The notes under the pieces: generated by a model
Told to the model about the DNA's origin: nothing
Database searches by the model: none
The model's input: the letters and a program-made list of their open reading frames with translations, nothing else
DNA from: Trifolium pratense
Taxonomy: Eukaryota > Streptophyta > Magnoliopsida > Fabales > Fabaceae
Assembly: GCF_020283565.1 (NCBI RefSeq)
Contig: NC_060063.1
Location: 4,672,563 to 4,736,562, forward strand
Reading direction: 5' to 3'
DNA length: 64,000 nucleotides
Shown: positions 31,483 through 42,671 of the stretch, in pieces
How positions within the stretch are numbered: position 1 is the stretch's first letter
Layout of the letters: every line of letters starts with the position of its first letter
Program-made: the position numbers and the translations under genes

Positions 31483-32429
31483 TGGCATCAGAGCTCGATC
31501 AGGGAATTAAAAATTCACATGATGAAGAGTCAAACAACAATAGCAGCAAACCAAATAACAAAAACAATTCCGGTATGGATTCTTCAAATCCATATTACAT
31601 TCACCCTTCAGATCACCCTGGTCACTTACTTGTTCCAACAAAATTGAATGGCACCAATTACCCTTCATGGAGCAGATCGATGGTCCATGCTCTCACAGCC
31701 AAAAACAAAGTGGGTTTTATCGATGGATCCATCAAAGAACCATCAGAAGAAAAGCAACCTGCAGAATATGCGCTATGGAATCGATGCAACAACATGATTT
31801 TATCATGGCTCACACATTCTGTAGAACAGGATTTGGACAAAGGAGTCATCCATGCCAAGACTGCCTATCAGGTTTGGAAAGATTTTAAAGATCAATTTTC
31901 ACAGAAAAATATACCAGCAATATATCAGATTCAAAAGTCATTAGCCTCCTTATCCCAAGGCACCATGTCAGTCTCAACCTATTTTACAAAAATCAAAGGC
32001 CTTTGGGATGAATTAGAGTCATATCGCACTCTTCCTACTTGCAGCCAGATGAAGGCTCATGATGAGCAAAGGGAAGAAGATCGCTTGATGCAATTTCTCA
32101 TGGGCCTTAATGACTCTTACAGCACCGTTCCCAGCAACATTCTCATGATGTCACCATTACCCAATGTGCGACAAGCTTACTCTCTAGTCATCCAAGAAGA
32201 GACACAACGCCAAATGACTTCTGAAATAACAAAGAATTTCTCCATTGCTGCTGCAGTCAATAATCATTCAAACAACTCCTCCAACAAGCCTTTCAAAAAC
32301 AAGCATTGTGAACACTGCAATAGAGATGGCCACACAATTCATAATTGTCGAACTCTAAAATTTCACTGTGATTTCTGCAATAGGGATGGACACATAGAGG
32401 ATCATTGCAAGGTTAAAAATGGAACATAG
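31482..32429 (+). CDS. Gag of the 4.9 kb copia element
   Basis: Structural capsid protein of 315 residues. I place the start at the ATG at 31,482, which gives MASELDQGIK, because an earlier in-frame ATG lies within the LTR. The Retrotran_gag_3-type segment Y-Y-I-H-P-S-D-H-P-G through L-N-G-T-N-Y-P-S-W-S lies at about residues 37-65. Two zinc knuckles, CEHCNRDGHTIHNC and CDFCNRDGHIEDHC, close the protein. A single TAG (32,427-32,429) separates it from pol in the same frame. Confidence 0.9.
   Translation: MASELDQGIKNSHDEESNNNSSKPNNKNNSGMDSSNPYYIHPSDHPGHLLVPTKLNGTNYPSWSRSMVHALTAKNKVGFIDGSIKEPSEEKQPAEYALWNRCNNMILSWLTHSVEQDLDKGVIHAKTAYQVWKDFKDQFSQKNIPAIYQIQKSLASLSQGTMSVSTYFTKIKGLWDELESYRTLPTCSQMKAHDEQREEDRLMQFLMGLNDSYSTVPSNILMMSPLPNVRQAYSLVIQEETQRQMTSEITKNFSIAAAVNNHSNNSSNKPFKNKHCEHCNRDGHTIHNCRTLKFHCDFCNRDGHIEDHCKVKNGT
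31483..31494 (+). promoter_or_regulatory. Primer-binding site
   Basis: TGGCATCAGAGC directly follows the LTR. It differs by one base from the TGGTATCAGAGC site complementary to initiator methionine tRNA used by most plant copia elements. The gag start codon overlaps it (A at 31,482). Confidence 0.8.
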
Positions 32430-35400
32430 GGTTCGAACAACATGAGAAATCAGAGCAATAGACAACATCAATCACAGCAGCGACAAGTTGGGTCTCGAAG
32501 TACTGCATCTAGATCTTTCCCTGCTGCAAACACATCGGAAACTTCACAATCTGCACTTGAATTATCAACAGAACAACTTCAACAACTTGCTCGTGCATTT
32601 ACTATGATTTCTTCAAACAATAGTGCTGGTAATAACAATAGTCATGCAAATGCTGCAGGTCTGTCTCTCTTCTCTAATGCCTCAATAAATTCTGTATTCA
32701 CTAAGCCTTGGATTTTGGACAGTGGAGCCACTAATCATATTACATCTGACCATACCAGTCTCTCTAAAACAAAGTCTTCTTCAATTCCTTTTGTCAATTT
32801 ACCCACTGGTTCTTCTGCTCCAATCACATCGGTTGGGGACATGTCATTCAATACCAATATAACACTACATGATGTTTTATGTGTTCCTTCATTCCGATTA
32901 AATTTGATGTCTGCTAGCAAACTGACCACATCCTTAAATTGTTGTGTTATTTTATTTCCTGATTTTTGTGTATTACAGGACTTGGCTACGGGGAAGATGA
33001 TTGGCTCGGGTGAACAATGTGGTGGTCTCTATTACATGTCTCCATTGCAACGAACTCCTATCTCTCATCAAGTTTCTCAGGCCTCAGACATATGGCATAT
33101 GCGACTTGGACACCCATCTGTATCTCGTCTCAAATTAGTTTCCCCTTTATTGTCTCCAAATAACATGTCTTTTGATAATGATTGTAATATTTGTCCCATT
33201 GCTAAACAGACCAGACTTTCTTTTCCTTTAAGCCCTATTTCAACTCATGCTCCATTTGATTTATTACATTGTGATATTTGGGGTCCTCATAAAATTCCCA
33301 CACATTCAGGGGCACGCTATTTTTTAACTATTGTTGATGATTTTACAAGATGCACGTGGCTATTTCTCATGCAATACAAGTCAGATTCTCAAAATATTTT
33401 AAAATCCTTCATTAAGTTCGCCTATACCCAATTTCAAGCAACTGTTAAAGCAATTAGAGTTGATAATGGGTCTGAATTCATGTCCATGAAAGATTTTTTT
33501 CAATCTCAAGGTATAGAACATCAACGAACTTGCGTTTACACTCCACAACAAAATGGAGTTGTGGAACACAAACATCGTCATATTTTAAATGTGGCACGAG
33601 CATTATTATTTCAATCACACCTACCCCTTGAATTTTGGGGAGAATGTGTATTGATTGCTGTTTACTTGATAAATCGGCTGCCATCTCCATTACTATCCAA
33701 CAAATCACCTTTTGAATTATTATATAACAAGCCACCACCACTTGATCACTTAAGGGTGTTTGGTTGCTTATGTTTTGCCACAATTGTCCATCCTACACAT
33801 AAATTTGATCCTCGTGCAAGAAGAGGTATATTTGTTGGATATCCTACTGGACAAAAAGGATACAAAATTTATGATCTTGAGACAAAGAATTTCTTTGTAA
33901 GTCGTGATGTTAGATTTTGCGAAACCGATTTTCCTTCCATTCCCACAACATCTAAACCCAACTCAATCTCATATCATCCTCCCCATGAAGCCTTGGATGA
34001 TTCACCTATTCCCACACCATCTCATGTACCTTCCACACATGATCTGAATCCTCCTCCACAACCACCTACTGCAACACCTTCCGCTACCTCACCCATAAAT
34101 GACTCAATATCAACCACATCACATACTCCAGAACCACCAACTTCCCCCATTCCCCAAGTTAGACGATCCCTCCGTGACAAGAACCCCCCGATATGGCATC
34201 AAGACTACCACATGTCTCCACAAGTCAATACATCTTCCTCGGTACCAACGTCTCGGTCAGGTACTCGATATCCTCTTTCTCATTATCTTTCATATTCACG
34301 TATTTCTTCTACACATTGTACTTTTCTAGCTAACATTACAGCCAATAAAGAGCCTCAATCTTATGATCAAGCTATCCATGATCCACAATGGCAAGCAGCA
34401 ATGAATACAGAACTAGAAGCATTACAGCAAAACAACACATGGAATCTAGTACCCCTTCCTCCTGGTCATAAGCCCATCGGTTGCAAATGGGTATACAAAA
34501 TAAAGTATAAATCTGATGGGACAATAGAGCGCTATAAGGCACGCCTTGTTGCTAAGGGGTACACTCAGGTTGAAGGGATTGACTATCAAGAAACGTTTTC
34601 TCCGACTGCCAAAGTTACTACTCTTCGCTGTCTTCTTACCGTTGCAGCTTCTCGAAATTGGTTCATACACCAGTTAGATGTGCAAAACGCTTTTCTTCAT
34701 GGTGATTTACATGAATTAGTATACATGGAGCCTCCACCTGGTCTTCGCCGACAGGGGGAGAATGTTGTATGTCGGCTTAACAAGTCACTCTATGGACTTA
34801 AACAAGCGTCAAGGAACTGGTTCTCTACTTTCTCTAAGGCCATTCAAAAGGTCGGTTACCAACAATCAAAGGCTGACTACTCTCTCTTCACCAAGCCTCA
34901 AGGTACTTCATTCACAGCTGTCCTCATTTATGTTGATGACATACTTCTTACAGGGAATGATCTTGAAGAAATGAAACGTCTTAAAGAGTTCCTTCTCAGA
35001 CACTTTCGTATCAAAGACCTTGGGGATTTGAAATATTTTTTGGGCATTGAATTTTCTCGTTCCAAAAAAAGGCATCTTCATGTCTCAAAGAAAATATGCT
35101 CTAGACATCTTGCAAGATTCGGGACTGATTGGGGCTCGCCCGGACAAGTTTCCGATGGAACAAAATTTGAAACTTACTCCCACGGATGGAGTGGTGCTAA
35201 CTGATCCAACCAAATATAGAAGGCTCGTTGGTAGACTAATTTATCTTACTGTCACAAGACCTGACATTGTTTACTCTGTGCAAACATTAAGTCAGTTCAT
35301 GCATGAACCTAGAAAACCACATTGGGATGCTGCATTAAGAGTCCTCAGGTACATCAAAGGCACACCCGGACAAGGCATATTATTTTCAACATCTAACGAC

Positions 35401-35886
35401 CTTTCCTTAAAGGCCTTTTGTGATTCAGATTGGGGAGGTTGTCATGCCACTAGAAGGTCTGTTACGGGATTTTGCATTTTCCTTGGAAATTCTCCTATAT
35501 CATGGAAATCTAAGAAGCAAGTTACTGTCTCTAGATCATCAGCAGAATCTGAATATCGAGCTATGGCTAATACATGTTTGGAGCTGACTTGGCTACGATT
35601 CATACTACAAGATTTGAAAGTCACACAGGCCGCTCCAACACCACTATTTTGTGACAATCAGGCAGCACTACACATTGCGGCGAATCCTGTTTTTCATGAG
35701 CGTACAAAGCACATTGAGATAGATTGTCATATAGTACGAGAAAAACTACAAGCTGGTATGATTAGTCCTTCTTATGTGCCAACACGATTCCAGTTAGCAG
35801 ACGTGTTCACTAAAGCTTTGGGAAAGGATCAATTTGTGACACTGCGCAACAAGTTGGGACTTCACGACATTCACTCACCAACTTGA
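32430..35886 (+). pseudogene. Pol polyprotein of the 4.9 kb copia element, frameshifted
   Basis: It is in frame with gag after one stop codon. The domains run in order: aspartic protease with D-S-G-A (near 32,718); integrase with the W-H-M-R-L-G-H zinc segment, H-C-D-I-W-G-P, V-D-N-G-S-E-F and a catalytic E in N-G-V-V-E-H-K-H-R; reverse transcriptase with Y-K-A-R-L-V-A-K-G, Q-L-D-V-Q-N-A-F-L-H-G and Y-V-D-D (34,929-34,940); and RNase H with D-S-D-W-G-G and A-E-S-E-Y. The frame breaks at an A-run (35,064-35,070) between RT and RNase H. The downstream part continues in another frame to 35,886. Confidence 0.92.
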
Positions 35887-35893
35887 GGGGGAG
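35883..35893 (+). promoter_or_regulatory. Polypurine tract
   Basis: TTGAGGGGGAG immediately precedes the 3' LTR, the usual plus-strand priming site. Confidence 0.85.
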
Positions 35894-36150
35894 TATTAGG
35901 AAATATCTGCATAATTGTTAATTTACTGTGTATATATTTATTTTCCTTTATTAGTTTGATTATATCAAATCCCACTAATTTAGGATCACGGTTGTTATGG
36001 ATTAGGATTAGCACTACTGTCTTCTCAAAATGTATTATATATATGATGTAGAAACTTGTGGATATACATATAAAAACATACTGAGTTTTATTCCAAATTG
36101 CCTTGTCTTTCACATACCCTATAACACATATTCTTGTTGCTATCTTAAGA
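35894..36150 (+). repeat. 3' LTR of the 4.9 kb copia element
   Basis: Pairs with 31,228-31,482. It is followed by the CTTTT target copy at 36,151-36,155. Confidence 0.93.
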
Positions 36151-36155
36151 CTTTT

Positions 36156-36831
36156 CTACTGTAAATAAGGTTTCGAATATATATATCACTGAGCAAGAGT
36201 AGACTACCGCAATTGAGGAATACTGAAGATGAAAGTGAGATATATCAACAAAAAGTATATATATTTATAGGATCATCGGTTGTAAATTTTTGTTGACAAC
36301 GCTTCGTTACCTCACTTTCTATAGTAAATTTCAAATTATAATTTTTTTTAGATAAATTTCAACTTATTTTGTTTCTTTAGTTTTTACTAAAATGATTAAG
36401 GCTTGGTCTTATTTGGGATGTTCATATAATAGACATCCCTAAATTTATATCACTACAATCACAATATCCATTTTCTTCTTTTTTATTTTTATTTTATTTT
36501 ACGTTGGTTTATAAAATTTGTATGTGCCTATAAATTATGAAAGACTTTATATGAAAGTTTATTTTTTGCTTGCAAAATTCTAATCTTTTGCAAGTAATAA
36601 AGTATGAACCACTTAATTTCTGTACTTATTTTTATTTTTGTCAAGAAACCACTCGATTTCTAAAGGCATAATACATTGTTGTGAACATCGACTAATTGAT
36701 TAAATCATATTCTTTCTTGCCTTTTTTTAAATAAAAAAATTATTTTTGTATAGATGTCATTAATTTGTGTTTGCATTTATCATTCCTTAAATTTTTTGTT
36801 AACATCTTCTCTAAATATGGTTCAATGGTAG
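36156..36831. other. AT-rich intergenic, nothing recognised
   Basis: No coding frame or element end was seen between the copia element and the next MITE. Confidence 0.5.
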
Positions 36832-36840
36832 TTTATAATT

Positions 36841-37212
36841 GGTTTAACTACACATTTGGTCCCTTACGTTTATTTTAGGTTTCAATTTGGTCCCTTACGT
36901 TTAAAAAGTATCAATTTGGTCCCTTACGTTTAAAAAGTATCAATTTGGTCCCTTACGTTTATTTTAAGTTTCAAGTTAGTCCTTTCCGTTAGTTTTGTCA
37001 CTAACACCGTTTGAATAGTACACGTGTCAACGTGTCCAAGTGCCACGTGTCAGTCCACGTATGCAAATTGACTGCCACATGTGACAAAATTGACGGAAAG
37101 GACCAACTTGAAACCTAAAATAAACGTAAGGGACCAAATTGATACTTTTTAAACGTAAGGGACCAAATTGAAACCTAAAATAAACGTAAGGGACCAAATG
37201 TATAGTTAAGCC
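36841..37212. mobile_element. Mutator-type MITE, 372 bp, perfect 9-bp duplication
   Basis: TTTATAATT flanks it at 36,832-36,840 and 37,213-37,221. The arms begin GGTTTAACTACACATTTGGT and, from the right, GGCTTAACTATACATTTGGT. They continue through repeated GGTCCCTTACGTTTA words for over 130 bp. Within each arm the CAATTTGGTCCCTTACGTTT unit is itself tandemly repeated. Confidence 0.92.
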
Positions 37213-37221
37213 TTTATAATT

Positions 37222-37307
37222 TATATGGATTGTTTATAATTACATTAGCGCAATAGAAAATCGCGTATCACAAAAACGGGCACGGAACGTGCCCGTTTGG
37301 CCACTAG
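37222..37307 (+). mobile_element. Helitron 3' end, separate family
   Basis: The hairpin ACGGGCACG-GAA-CGTGCCCGT (37,276-37,296) is followed by TTGGCCACTAG and then T, the CTAG|T terminus of a Helitron. Its 5' end is not visible. Confidence 0.6.
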
Positions 37308-37539
37308 TATATAATAAAGAGAATACATAAGTTTTGATGTGGACTTTTCATAATACCAACAATATCCTTGATTTTTTTTAGTAGCAATAAAAATCTTTTA
37401 TTAAAAAACTCACCATAACATAAGACACATCTTTTTTTTAGCAGCAAAAATCTTTTATTAACAAACTGGTCATAACGTAAAGCATATCTTTTTTTTTTAC
37501 ATAAGTTAAACAAAGGCCGGCGCGGAACGCGCCTGCTAG
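37308..37539 (+). mobile_element. Small Helitron, copy 1 (5' end eroded)
   Basis: Matches copy 3 along its length, including CATAAGTTTTGATGTGGACT and the CAGCAAAAATCTTTTATTAA repeats. It ends in the GGCGCG-GAA-CGCGCC hairpin plus TGCTAG before T. The canonical first bases TCTATAC are missing. Confidence 0.7.
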
Positions 37540-37559
37540 TATATATATAATTATCTATA

Positions 37560-37644
37560 TCTATACTATATATAAAGATAATACATGAGTTTTGATGTGG
37601 ACTTTTCATAATACCAACAGTATCTGCGTCTGCCTGGCCCGCTA

Positions 37645-37645
<1 letters not shown>
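37560..37645 (+). mobile_element. Small Helitron, copy 2 (internally deleted, 86 bp)
   Basis: It starts TCTATACTATATATAAAG after an A and ends CTGGCCCGCTAG before a T, with only the two ends left and the hairpin lost. Confidence 0.7.

Positions 37646-37718
<73 letters not shown>
37646..37718. repeat. (TA)n microsatellite
   Basis: About 36 TA units between Helitron copies 2 and 3. Confidence 0.95.
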
Positions 37719-37721
<3 letters not shown>

Positions 37722-37962
37722 TCTATACTATATATAAAGAGAATACATGAGTTTTGATGTGGATTTTTCATAATACCAACGGTATCCTTATTTGTTTTAG
37801 TAGCAATAAAAATCTTTTATTAACAAACTCACCATAACATAAGACAAATCTTTTTTTTACCAGCAAAAATCTTTTATTAACTAATTGACCATAACGTAAA
37901 TCATTTTTTTTTACATAAGTTAGACACAGGCTGGCGCGGAACGCGCCTGCCTGGCCCGCTAG
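37722..37962 (+). mobile_element. Small Helitron, copy 3 (241 bp, both ends)
   Basis: It has the 5' start TCTATACTATATATAAAG and the 3' hairpin GGCGCG-GAA-CGCGCC, then TGCCTGGCCCGCTAG and T. It sits between A and T as Helitrons do, with no target duplication. It is non-autonomous and has no helicase. Confidence 0.82.
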
Positions 37963-38161
37963 TATATATATATAATTAGTTTTCGCAAAATAAGTTCTCT
38001 CTCTTTTTTTCGGCAATTTTTTATTTATTTTTTTACGCATTTCACGTAGTAACTTAGTTGATAGAAACATTGTCAAAATATATGTTGAAATCTAATCATA
38101 AATATAAGTTTGGTCTAGTGGTGAGGAATTTAAGTAGTATGCATGAGGTCCTCGTTCAATC

Positions 38162-38330
38162 GGGAATGAATTCACTCAAGTGTAATTTACACTTGAGAGA
38201 ATAAAGTGTGGTTTGTTACCATTGATCAAGAGAGAAAAACATATAAAAATTTAGAGAAAATGAATTTAGAAGGTGTTAGATTACACTTTATTCTCTTAAG
38301 TGTAAATCACACTTGAGAGAATTCATTCCC
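38162..38330. mobile_element. MITE, 169 bp, copy A
   Basis: The ends are GGGAATGAATTCACTCAAGT and, inverted, GGGAATGAATTCTCTCAAGT. Subterminal palindromes pair AAGTGTAATTTACACTT. A second copy lies inverted about 40 bp away. Confidence 0.75.
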
Positions 38331-38371
38331 AACTTAAATATAATTACAAAAAATGAGAAGTTGGATTGAAC

Positions 38372-38506
38372 GGGGAATGGATTCTCCCAAGTGTGATTTA
38401 CACTTGAGAGAATAAAGTGTAATTTAACACCTTCTAAATTCATTTTCTCTAAATTTTTATATGTTTCTCTCTCTTGATCAATGGTAACAAACCACACTTT
38501 ATTCTT
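38372..38506. mobile_element. MITE copy B, inverted and truncated
   Basis: The reverse complement of copy A with a few substitutions. It lacks the outermost ~25 bases of one terminus. Together the two copies form a long imperfect hairpin. Confidence 0.75.
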
Positions 38507-39071
38507 CTATAATTTGGTTTTTATTTTGAGGAAATTTTTAAATTAATAGAATTTATAAAAATCAAATATTCTTCTATAATTTTAAAAAAATGGAAAACTA
38601 TTTTTTTGGGGTTACAAAGGAGGAGAGGATCAAACCCAGGACTTCATACATACTACTTAGTAATAGTATGCTTCGGGATCAAGAAATATAAATATTGAAT
38701 TATACAAAGATGACGCTATCTATATATGTCTTGTGTTCAATAAAGATATGAGGACTCGATCTTACCGTTTTAATTTTACTACTTGTACGATTAAAAAAAT
38801 GGAAATTTGATTGCTTGTATTTTATCAAACAACATTACATGCTGCTAAAACATGACTAGAATAGAAAGTTCACACAACCGAAAATGTATATTACATGTGT
38901 AATTTAAAGTATCTCAAACCATACATGTGTTTTTGTTGGATATGTGGTTAGAGATTAGCTTAAGCACTTGCTCCCTGAAATGGATCTCTTACCACATGCA
39001 CTTTGTTTTTTAACTTCTGTTGGTTGTGTTATTTGAACTATTTTGATAATTATCTTTATGCGTCACTTTTA
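38507..39071. other. Intergenic, nothing recognised
   Basis: No gene. A short line of low-complexity AT sequence leads up to the LINE. Confidence 0.4.
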
Positions 39072-40414
39072 GATTGATGGTTGCGGCGGTTATATGCTTA
39101 AGGAGAAATTTAAAAGGATTAAATTGGCTTTGAAATATTGGCATACGGCAGACACCCAGAATTTTCCTAGTCGGATTGCGTCTCTAAAAGATCGGCTTAC
39201 GGATCTTGATGTGAACGGGGGAGAGGAGGATTTACCTGAATCTGAGTTAGCGGAGTTTCATGGGGTTTCGTCGGATATTCATTCGCTTTCCCGGTTGAAC
39301 GCTAGTATATGTTGGCAGCAGTCTCGTTCGAGGTGGCTCAAGGAAGGGGATGCTAACACCAAGTATTTCCACTCCGTCCTTTCTAGTCGGCAGAGGGGCA
39401 ACATTATCTCGTCCCTACAGGTGAACAATATCATGGTGGAGGGTGTGGCCCCTATTAGACATGCGATCGTTTCTCATTTTGCGTCTCATTTCAAGGCTAA
39501 TACTGTGGAGAGGTCTGGGTGGATAATCTTATTTTCAAACGGTTGCAGGTGGCGGGGGTTAGTAGCTTAATCAAGCCTTTCTCGATGGACGTGGTAAAGG
39601 CAGCTGTCTGGAACTGCGATAGTTACAAAAGACCGGGCCCTTATGGGATTAATTTTGGCTTCATTAAGGATTTTTGGGCCGAGATTCAAGGTGACGTCAT
39701 GCGCTTTATTTCAGAGTTTCTCCGAAATGGTAGATTGACCAAGGGTTTAAATGCCACATTTATTGCTTTGATCCCTAAAGTTGATAGTCCTCAAAGTTTG
39801 AATAACTTTAGACCTATCTCGCTTGTGGGCAGCCTTTATAAAATTTTGGTTAAGGTGTTAGCGAATCAGCTACGTCTTGTGATTGGAAGTGTGATCTCTG
39901 AGTCCCAGACAGCTTTTGTTAAGGGTCTGCAAATCCTCGACGGTATTCTTATCGCAAACGAGGTGATGGACGAGGCTCGTAGGTCTAAGAAGGAGTTGTT
40001 GCTCTTTAAGGTCGATTTTGAGAAGGCTTATGATTCTGTTGACTAGGTTACTTGGATGTTGTAATGGGGAGGATGGGTTTCCCAACCCTCTGGAGGAAGT
40101 GGATTAAAGAATGTGTGTGCACGACTACAACATCAGTTTTAGTCAATGGTAGTCCGACTGATGAGTTCCCTCTTAGGCAGTTGAGGTTGTTTAACTTTGC
40201 CCTTTTAGGCAAGTAGTGTTGGAGGATGCTAGTGGATAGAGAGAGTTTGTGGTTTCGAGTGATGGCTGGTCGTTCCGGCGTGGGAAGAGGTGGGTTGTTT
40301 GAGGGAGGGGTGCGAGGGTCTACGTGGTGGAGGGAGTTAGCTCGTATACGGGATGGTGACAGTGAGTCATGGGTAGGGTGGTTTGAAGAGCACATTTCGA
40401 GAAAGGTGGGGATG
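39072..40414 (+). pseudogene. LINE reverse-transcriptase fragment, 5' part
   Basis: Non-LTR retrotransposon lacking its endonuclease. 39,094-39,530 reads as the linker with W-L-K-E-G-D-x-N-T-K-Y-F-H. 39,519-40,046 is the RT N-terminal half with A-x-x-P-K-V-D-S-P, F-R-P-I-S-L-V-G-S-x-Y-K-I, S-x-x-Q-T-A-F-V-K-G-x-Q-I-L-D-G and F-D-F/V-D-F-E-K-A-Y-D-S-V-D. Frameshifts occur near 39,518 and a stop at 40,044. Near 40,178 the reading jumps from N-G-S-P-T-D-E-F-P-L-R to A-L-L-G-K-x-C-W-R-M-L, skipping the F-A-D-D catalytic region, so an internal deletion has removed the active site. Confidence 0.85.
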
Positions 40415-42671
40415 TGTAACGACCCAAATTTATTATTCACTATGTAAGTGTTTATTTATTTGGTGACGTGACTTTTAAGTAAGATAGTAACTTTAAGTTA
40501 TTAATCGAGAGTTTTAGTTAATGCGCGAGTTAGTGAGAGTTAACACGAGTTGGGCCAAGTTAGTGGGCTTGAGGCCCAATGGGCCTTGTCTCATGAGAGG
40601 GGGGCGCTATATGAAGCCCATTGAGAGAGAAAGAGTTCATTTTTCATGTTCTTGTGAGAGAAGAGAGAAGGGAGAGCAAGAGGAGAGCTAGGGCAAGCTT
40701 GAGCTAGAGGGATCAAGAGCAAATCTCTGAGTTTTCTTCGAATCCAGGTAAGAGAGTAGATTTCATATTCGTGGGTGATACGAGGAAGGGGAGAATGTCG
40801 ATTTCTCCTCACCCGAACTTCCTCCACCCCATTTTCGTTTTAGTTTGGTTGGATTTTCTTAATGGAAATCGAATCTAAGGTTCATAACATGTTTAATATG
40901 CTTTTATCATGATGTATGAACGAATTTATTTGATAAAAATGAGATTTATAGAGGATTAAACTCAAGAACATTGTGTTCTTGAGTGTTTTGAGTAAAAGTG
41001 GTAAACCTTTACTTTTTCGTAGTAAAAATGGTAGATCGGTGAAATGAACCGTCCTTTTGTGTTTAAATATGTTTGTTGCACTTGAATACAAACTAATTTG
41101 GGGTTTATAACATGAAAAATGGGATTTTTGGGTGAATTTGGGTGGAAATCGCATGTTTTGAGCATTTCTGGCAGGAGCTGTTCGCTATGGCTCGCTACAG
41201 CTCGCCACGAGCATGAGTTCCACTGGTGTGGTTCGCTACGGCTCGCTAAGCCTTCGCTCAGCGAACAGGGGGTGGTTCGCTACGGCTCGCTAAGCCCTCG
41301 CTCAGCCACCGTGACAGCACAACACTTTGCTGTTTTGAAATTTGAATGGCTTTGAGGGTTCTAACATGTTATATTATGTATGTTAATTGTTGTAATAGAC
41401 ATATATGCTTATAATATGGATAATGAACATATTGTATGAGGTTAATTGAATAATCTTAGAAAATAAATATGATTGTGATGATGTATGCAATTGGATTATG
41501 TGTGTGTATCTTGTTTTGGAAGATGATTATTGATGATGTTTGTTTAAATGTCAAAGAAGTATATTAAGGTGTTAATCAACTTAATAAAGAAGGATATTAG
41601 GATTTTGTTATTCTAATAAAGAAGGATATTAAGGTATAGTGTTATCTTAATAAAGAAGTAATGTTGGATAGTGTTCCACATTAGTAAATGAAGAGCTTAA
41701 TGCTATTGATTGTGAGTGAATTCATGAAATACATACATGCATTCATGAATATATGTGATATTGGATATTCCAATAAAGAAGGATATCGGATTATATTTAT
41801 CCGATAAAGAAGGATATTAGAGGTGAGATACTCTAATAAAGAAGATGGTACCACATGCATTAGATATGTCTAGGGGACATAGCATGAAGATTGTGGCATT
41901 AGATTGCATTAGGATATGTGTACATTATTTGATATTTGATATTTGATATGTGACACATATGTTTGGAATTTGTGATAATTGTCTATGTGTGTTAGACTTG
42001 TGGTATGTGTTGATTGTCCGATGATTTTAATTGTAATTGGCTTCAATATATTGTGAATTATGATTGATATTTGGTTATAACCTTTCGTAGCTTATATTTG
42101 AATGAGATTAATGATGTATGCTTATAAATGAAGTGTGAGAACAATTAGGTTGTAACTCCTAATTAGATGTGATAAATGAAGAATATGCATGATATATGAA
42201 TATGCATGAATGATGGTGATGTATATGTATAATGTATGAATTATGCATGTTTTTATGAAGAAATGTTTAAGTACCATTTACTTACACTTGTATATTTTGA
42301 GTATGTTGTCTAACTCTCTTTTATGTGTTATGTGCTGGACCGTTGGGGGTCCAGATTTACAGGTTTTGTGGTATTCGATGTCGAGTCGTTGGTGAAGCTC
42401 TGCTCTGATTGTGACACGGGGAAAAAGGGTTGTATTTAGACTATAGAGTCTTTATAACTTTTGATATTTATTTGTAAAACTGTATCTTTCGATAAAGAAG
42501 ATTATTTTGTATAAACATTGTTTTTACTAATTAATTACATTAGTATTATTTTGGTAGAGGAGTGTAATACTCGAACCGATATTCAATAAATTAAATGTGA
42601 TTTTCCGTTGCGTATTTTGAAAAAGATTTTACTAAGGTAGAAATATATAAATAATGGGTTTGGGTGTTACA
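40415..42671 (+). mobile_element. 2.26 kb solo LTR (Ty3/gypsy-like) inside the LINE
   Basis: It begins TGTAACGACCC and ends GGGTGTTACA. It is flanked by perfect GGATG target duplications (40,410-40,414 and 42,672-42,676). LINE coding sequence resumes directly after it. No internal region, primer site or second LTR is present, so it is a solo LTR left by recombination. The TGTAACGACCC start is typical of long-LTR gypsy chromoviruses, which is my basis for the superfamily. It contains repeated GCTCGCTA(C/T)GGCTCGC words (41,178-41,310) and six or seven AATAAAGAAGGATAT words (41,581-41,850). Confidence 0.88.

Larger units (their letters stand above)
31228..36150 (+). mobile_element. Ty1/copia retrotransposon, 4.9 kb, complete
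   Basis: CTTTT target duplications at 31,223-31,227 and 36,151-36,155 bound two LTRs of 255 bp (31,228-31,482) and 257 bp (35,894-36,150). By eye the LTRs differ by one substitution (A/T in GAAACATGTGG) and a 2-bp AT insertion, so the insertion is recent. The order gag, protease, integrase, RT, RNase H is that of Ty1/copia. The LTR ends read TATTAGG and TTAAGA rather than TG and CA. The element has a stop between gag and pol and a frameshift in pol, so it looks non-autonomous. The short LTRs and two zinc knuckles would fit an Ale-type lineage, which I infer weakly. Confidence 0.95.

Noticed and set aside
37304..38076. Two minus-strand frames of 155 and 102 codons
   Set aside because: They translate Helitron and TA-microsatellite sequence and repeat one another; no protein is encoded.
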